A DNA stretch of 64,000 nucleotides from Treponema sp. (GTDB lineage: Bacteria; Spirochaetota; Spirochaetia; Treponematales; Treponemataceae). The notes beneath the pieces were generated by a model. That model was given only the letters and a program-made list of their open reading frames with translations, was not told the DNA's origin and did not search any database. Positions 60,397 through 64,000 of the stretch are shown here, in pieces. Within the stretch, counting starts at the first letter, position 1. Each line of letters begins with the position of its first letter. A program made the translations under genes and the position numbers. The stretch lies in assembly GCA_016288205.1 (NCBI GenBank), contig JAEEYO010000070.1, forward strand, positions 1 through 64,000. The letters are read 5' to 3'.

Positions 60397-61998
60397 TTAT
60401 TTCTTTATGCTGAAAACCCGGTAGTTGATCCAAGGAAATATAGCGTGCTTTTTTTCCAGATTTGTAAGCCATTCCGTGCTTACCGTATTGCTAGCAAGGG
60501 CATCGAAAACCAGTGAAAACGACGTGATGTAGTCCTTGAATTCCTGCGCGGCTCTGTCGGGTGCGCTTCCGTCCTGAATCATCATAGGCCAGTCGCTGGA
60601 TTGAGCCAAAAGCACTTCCCTGGTTCCCATGTTCAAAAGCCTTGCCTTGAGTCCGGTCTCCATCGGAAAACTCTCCGCAAGATGAACCATGCGCTCCGTC
60701 GCCTTTTTCACGTAACGGACCATCCAGTTGTTGCTTCCGTCTATCAGATTCTCCGCGTAACCTTCCCCGGCAGAAGAGCACGGATACGGATTCACCCTTT
60801 TGAGGCTGAACTGCCTGTCCAGATTGTCCCTGCAGAGAGTGAGCGTAAATCCGCCCTCCTTTCCCGCAATGCGAATCACTTCCTCAAGGAAATCAAGTCC
60901 CTCGTGCCAGTACTCGCCGAAAAGACGCGCTGAAACCTCACAGACAAGCATTGGAGCCGTCTCCCCCATGATTTTTGACGCGGCATCAAGTCTGGAATAC
61001 CTTTCATCGTAAAAAGCCCTCGCATCCTTTTTTACCTGCTCAAGAGCCTTTTCCTTGTCGTAGAAAGCCCCGTCTCCTTCCCCGCTGCCGTTCGACCAAT
61101 ATTTGTATCCTGTCTGAAGGCGGATGTTTCCCTCGCCCACAAAATCATCAAGCTCCTCAAGTGGAAGCTCATATCCCAAGTCCCTTTCCTGGCTCCTGTA
61201 AAGAGGATTGCGCAAATAACCCGAAGACGAGCCGAAATCACGCGAAGTAAAAGGATCAGCCGGAAACAGCACAAGGGAATTCTCGGTTCTGGAGGGCTCA
61301 AAAATACCGTTTCCCTCCGCAAGATTCGCGTCCTGAGAAAAAAGCAGGGACCTGGCATCAACCACAGTGTAATTTATGCCGTAGGAGCGCAAAATCTTGT
61401 CGAATCCCTTCGCCCATCCCAGCTGCGGAAGATAGAATCCGTCTCCGTTCTCTCCGAAGAAAACCCTGGACGCATGGATTCCGGTCTCAACCTGGGCGTT
61501 CACAGACTCCGGAAGGTCGGCAAAGTGCGGAAGATGAGCGAAAGTCGCAGCCGTAGAGATTATCTCAAGGTATTTTTTTGCCGCGAAAGATTTGAACACA
61601 GGAAGAAGCCTCTTGCCGTAGACTTCGGTAAACACACGGCGGGTCTCCTCCAAAGTCTCAAGCGTCCTGTTCACCTGGGAAAGCACGGCGTCATTTCCAG
61701 CGTTGCGCTCAAGCTCCTTTTTTCCGAATGCAATCCTTCGGTCAAGGAAGGTCACGAAATTCTCCTGCAGCACGGGATTCTCAAGCATCTCGCAGACAAG
61801 AGGGGTCATCACGAGGCCGAGCTTAAAGTCAACACCGTCAGACTCAAGCCTTTCCATCATCCGCAGCAGGGGAATATAGGTTTCCGTCATGGAAATGAAA
61901 ATGGAACTTGCAGCGGCTGTAAAATCCGCGTCTTCACCATCAGAATGTACGTAGGGCTGATCCGCCACTATTATAAACGCAAGTTTTTTTTCGGACAC
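60397..61998 (-). CDS. GH57/DUF1957-type protein with lost catalytic residues
   Basis: About 533 residues from the GTG at 61998, with GGGGAG 7 nt upstream; the track's TTG at 62019 has no such site. The chain follows archaeal/bacterial GH57 branching-enzyme-like proteins, including the helical C-terminal DUF1957 region (AQSSDWPMMI, YVKKATERM). Key GH57 motifs are altered: HAHLP reads VADQP, the nucleophile motif WLPE reads YLPQLGW (~191), and the acid motif DTELFGHWW reads VSARLFGEYWHEG (~356). It is therefore probably not a glycosidase or branching enzyme and may bind glucan or regulate. Co-transcribed with DUF4912. Confidence 0.85.
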   Translation of the reverse strand: MSEKKLAFIIVADQPYVHSDGEDADFTAAASSIFISMTETYIPLLRMMERLESDGVDFKLGLVMTPLVCEMLENPVLQENFVTFLDRRIAFGKKELERNAGNDAVLSQVNRTLETLEETRRVFTEVYGKRLLPVFKSFAAKKYLEIISTAATFAHLPHFADLPESVNAQVETGIHASRVFFGENGDGFYLPQLGWAKGFDKILRSYGINYTVVDARSLLFSQDANLAEGNGIFEPSRTENSLVLFPADPFTSRDFGSSSGYLRNPLYRSQERDLGYELPLEELDDFVGEGNIRLQTGYKYWSNGSGEGDGAFYDKEKALEQVKKDARAFYDERYSRLDAASKIMGETAPMLVCEVSARLFGEYWHEGLDFLEEVIRIAGKEGGFTLTLCRDNLDRQFSLKRVNPYPCSSAGEGYAENLIDGSNNWMVRYVKKATERMVHLAESFPMETGLKARLLNMGTREVLLAQSSDWPMMIQDGSAPDRAAQEFKDYITSFSLVFDALASNTVSTEWLTNLEKKHAIFPWINYRVFSIKK

Positions 61999-62015
61999 TT
62001 TTTTACTCCCCAATC

Positions 62016-62678
62016 TCAAGAAAATGACTGCCTGTGATTTTTGTAATTTTTCCTGAGCAGCTCCTCCATGCCGGAAAGCTTGACAAGCTCAGACATCTCA
62101 ACTTTTTTCCCTGGCTGATATTCCACCACCGTCTCGCTTTCAGGAGGAATCTCAATGCGCCTTGTGTAGGCAAGAACCCTGGAATCCATTCCCTCTATGC
62201 TGCATTTCAGGTTGATTATCACATACTTGCGCCCGGCAGGAATCAGCACATACTGCTCCCTGTCATCCGGCGAAATCTGTATGTCAAAGGAATCCGACGG
62301 GGTCTCACCGCTCGCGGAATCAAAAAAGGCTATGTGAAGGAAAAATCCCTTGAAGTCGGGCCTTGAGGTAAGAGTCTCAAACTCCTGTATGCTGTAATCC
62401 CAAAAAACAAAGGCCCATGCGGGATTTCTTAAAATGGCGTAAATCTGTGTCTCGTTATATGTCTTGGGCAGGAAATCGGGAACGTCTATCTCCGACTCCG
62501 CCATCTGCTCTTCATCCGTCTCAGACTCAAGCTCTTGTGCCGCCTCAAGTAACTCCCCAATAACAAAGCGGCGGCTAAGGTTCTCGGGTATGTCAATGCC
62601 ATAGTCAAAGGCAAGTGAAATCAAATCCGCCGTGGAAATAGATTCCAGATATTGCCGTGACAAAATTTTCTCTTCCAT
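62016..62678 (-). CDS. DUF4912 domain protein
   Basis: 220 residues. Residues ~10-45 (LESISTADLISLAFDYGIDIPENL) form a small helical Rho-N/SAP-like unit, and ~70-210 are the DUF4912 beta-sandwich: YAILRNPAWAFVFWDYS, FFLHIAFFDS, YVIINLKCS, YTRRIEIPPE. DUF4912 genes often precede GH57 branching-enzyme genes and are thought to bind carbohydrate or help localise the enzyme; that the partner here is degenerate makes a structural role plausible. Starts with ATGGAAGAG, leaderless-type promoter. Confidence 0.88.
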   Translation of the reverse strand: MEEKILSRQYLESISTADLISLAFDYGIDIPENLSRRFVIGELLEAAQELESETDEEQMAESEIDVPDFLPKTYNETQIYAILRNPAWAFVFWDYSIQEFETLTSRPDFKGFFLHIAFFDSASGETPSDSFDIQISPDDREQYVLIPAGRKYVIINLKCSIEGMDSRVLAYTRRIEIPPESETVVEYQPGKKVEMSELVKLSGMEELLRKNYKNHRQSFS

Positions 62679-62687
62679 GATTCATCA

Positions 62688-62716
62688 ATAATCGCTAAAA
62701 TCGCCAATAATGTCAA
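62688..62716 (-). promoter_or_regulatory. Promoter of the DUF4912-GH57 operon (near-leaderless)
   Basis: Minus strand TTGACA (62711-62716), 17 bp, GATTAT (62688-62693), then 9 nt and the ATG at 62678. No ribosome site in between. Confidence 0.55.
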
Positions 62717-62730
62717 GGGGGAGAGGAAAT

Positions 62731-62771
62731 TAGAAAGTGGAAAACGGAAAGTGGAAAGATGACAGCTGATA
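62731..62771 (+). repeat. Heptameric GTGGARA tandem repeat tract
   Basis: GTGGAAA ACGGAAA GTGGAAA GATGACA between the DUF4912 promoter and the DUF4428 stop. Confidence 0.7.
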
Positions 62772-62810
62772 AGGGTAATTACCAACTGTCAAATATCCAC
62801 TAATAAGCTA

Positions 62811-63614
62811 TTAGAGCTTGGAGCCACAGTATTCACAGCATCCGCTTGGGTCGGGGGTCGTGGTCGCACCGCAGCTTGGACAAGTTACGGGACCAGATGA
62901 CGGCGCGGATTGTGGTGCTGGAGTCGGTTCCTGCTTTGGCTCGGCGGACGCTGAATTGCGCATGTTTTCTATGGCCGCCTTTATCTCGTTTCCGGTTTTC
63001 ACGCACTCATAATATGCGTTCGTATCATAGTCAGAGCTTGACCCGGTGACATTCCATCCGCTCGGCTGCATTGAGGGATTCATGGGCTGCTCACCCGTCG
63101 TGATATATCCGTCGGAAAGCTCAAAGTCCATATCATCAAAATACGGAGAGTCCACGAGAATCTTGACACGGAAACAATAGGAATACTCATAGCGCGGAGG
63201 ATTGTAGCTCACGGAATTTCCATTTGCGTCCTTCTGCTTTATCTCATTGCGAGACTCCTGAATATCAAGTTCGCACCCCTTCGCCTGGGAATAATCCAGC
63301 ACATCAGGATTCGCGCTCTGAAGATTGGTCGCACTCGTCACAAGGAATTTCTTCGCGTTCTCGTCAATCATAAACTTGGTTCGTTTGCCGAAGGTCTTCG
63401 TCGCATTAAACGCGGCCACCTGCTCCAGGTTCCTCTCACGGTACTCCAGCTGTGCCTGAATGTCGCTTTTCGTGCTGTGCCGTCTCTCGCTGAACCAGGG
63501 AGAAAGTTTCGCCGCACATTTTTTGCACATGTTTCCGTCTTCCAGTTTTCGGTTTCCCAGAAGCCCGATTTTCTCACCGCAGAAATCACAATACTTTTTG
63601 TCGAACAGTCCCAT
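62811..63614 (-). CDS. DUF4428 / zinc-ribbon protein
   Basis: 267 residues; AAAGGAGG upstream of the ATG. It begins with a DUF4428-type Cys4 unit (KKYCDFCGEKIGLLGNRKLE, CKKC) and ends with a zinc ribbon (CPSCGATTTPDPSGCCEYCG). The middle (~70-200) is a beta-rich domain also seen in other such proteins, linked to the ribbon by a Pro/Ala/Gln-rich stretch. Function unknown. Own promoter (63644-63671). Confidence 0.85.
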   Translation of the reverse strand: MGLFDKKYCDFCGEKIGLLGNRKLEDGNMCKKCAAKLSPWFSERRHSTKSDIQAQLEYRERNLEQVAAFNATKTFGKRTKFMIDENAKKFLVTSATNLQSANPDVLDYSQAKGCELDIQESRNEIKQKDANGNSVSYNPPRYEYSYCFRVKILVDSPYFDDMDFELSDGYITTGEQPMNPSMQPSGWNVTGSSSDYDTNAYYECVKTGNEIKAAIENMRNSASAEPKQEPTPAPQSAPSSGPVTCPSCGATTTPDPSGCCEYCGSKL

Positions 63615-63643
63615 AGGGTCCTCCTTTTAAATGCTCACCATTA

Positions 63644-63671
63644 ATTATAACACGAAACCGCGACAAATCAA
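63644..63671 (-). promoter_or_regulatory. Promoter of the DUF4428 gene
   Basis: Minus strand TTGATT (63666-63671), 16 bp, TATAAT (63644-63649). Confidence 0.55.
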
Positions 63672-63714
63672 GGAAAATGTTTGTGATTTTTTAACGCATT
63701 TAGTCAGCCACAAA

Positions 63715-64000
63715 TCAATGTGCCATCGCGACCTTAAACAAGCTCCCGCAGTTATCATCCACCGTGCGGCATAAATCCTCCACCGTCACACCCCTGATTC
63801 CGGCAATGAACTCATAAGTGTGCCTTATGTAAAGAGGTGTGTTCGGCTTACCCCGCATGGGAACCGGAGCAAGATACGGCGCATCGGTCTCAAGAAGAAG
63901 CCTGTCCTCCGGGATGAACCTGATTAAATCCGCCATTGCATCCATATTTCTTTTTTTCGTGTACGTCACCGCTCCACCCAAGGCGATATGCCATCCACGG
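63715..64000 (-). CDS. tatD: TatD family hydrolase, C-terminal part (runs off right edge)
   Basis: The track begins at an internal TTG, but the frame stays open to the window edge (RGWHIALGGAVTYTKKRN). Motifs of the TatD metal-dependent hydrolase C-terminus: LIRFIPEDRLLLETDAPYLAPVP, including the metal-binding Asp, then KPNTPLYI and the helical end. It is a Mg-dependent DNase/hydrolase of the amidohydrolase superfamily. Confidence 0.93.
   Translation of the reverse strand, partial: RGWHIALGGAVTYTKKRNMDAMADLIRFIPEDRLLLETDAPYLAPVPMRGKPNTPLYIRHTYEFIAGIRGVTVEDLCRTVDDNCGSLFKVAMAH

Overview
The window looks like chromosome of a spirochaete, most probably a gut or rumen type Treponema. The evidence is the gene set rather than a marker gene: an mcsA-mcsB-clpC operon, a DUF4912 + GH57 (DUF1957) pair, a PTS EIIA protein with an N-terminal excisionase-like helix-turn-helix, an orphan FlhB C-terminal homologue, many short lipoproteins and exported proteins, and clean TTGACA/TATAAT promoters. 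Most genes lie on the minus strand in tight runs with 1-20 bp overlaps. No gene-free stretch exceeds 300 bp. Species cannot be named from the sequence alone.

Layout. 1-4684 (minus): an AT-rich restriction-modification cassette (M-like subunit, RhuM, and a GIY-YIG-like/DEAH helicase/methylase running off the left edge), attached directly to the end of ligA. 4686-9461 (minus): ligA, trmB, a lipoprotein and a conserved unknown. 9540-12772 (plus): a membrane protein and dinB. 12821-28533 (minus): rnhB, a beta-helix exported protein, a phosphoribosyltransferase, clpC-mcsB-mcsA, a lolCDE-type transporter, ftsY, a PEGA protein and prfB with a programmed frameshift. 28732-29500: a divergent orphan Cas2-like protein and an orphan HTH antitoxin. 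29657-36284 (minus): a WD40 protein, a glycosyltransferase, a LysM/degenerate M23 protein, an InlB/SUMF1 lipoprotein and a UgpC/MsmK-type ATPase. 36497-38768: a VWA protein and an EamA exporter. 38972-44253 (plus): solute-binding protein, symporter-cyclase fusion and racemase. 44422-48155 (plus): an M16 peptidase and a tandem-repeat protein. 48207-54357 (minus): a heterodimeric ABC exporter and two SPOR-like paralogues. 54487-59207: dgt, then a minus-strand cluster (unknowns, FlhB-like, YraN and a small ORF missing from the track). 59473-64000: PTS EIIA regulator, tRNA-Lys, degenerate GH57, DUF4912, DUF4428 and partial tatD.

The most unusual system is 38972-44253. A periplasmic amino-acid-type binding protein is followed by one polypeptide that joins a glutamate-transporter-like (SDF) domain to a Cache sensor, HAMP and a complete class III nucleotide cyclase, then by an Asp/Glu racemase overlapping it by 20 bp. 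The transporter domain has lost residues that bind sodium in known transporters but keeps the substrate-binding D/R/T. The binding protein's best start codon is separated from its reading frame by a run of ten C, consistent with phase variation. This suggests a switchable amino-acid-to-cAMP signalling unit.

Other themes: five genes whose promoter places transcription start at or within about 3 nt of the start codon (leaderless mRNAs, four of them beginning ATGGAARA); heptameric tandem repeats at five intergenic sites; and several paralogues that have lost catalytic residues (McsB, GH57, M23, one ABC ATP site).
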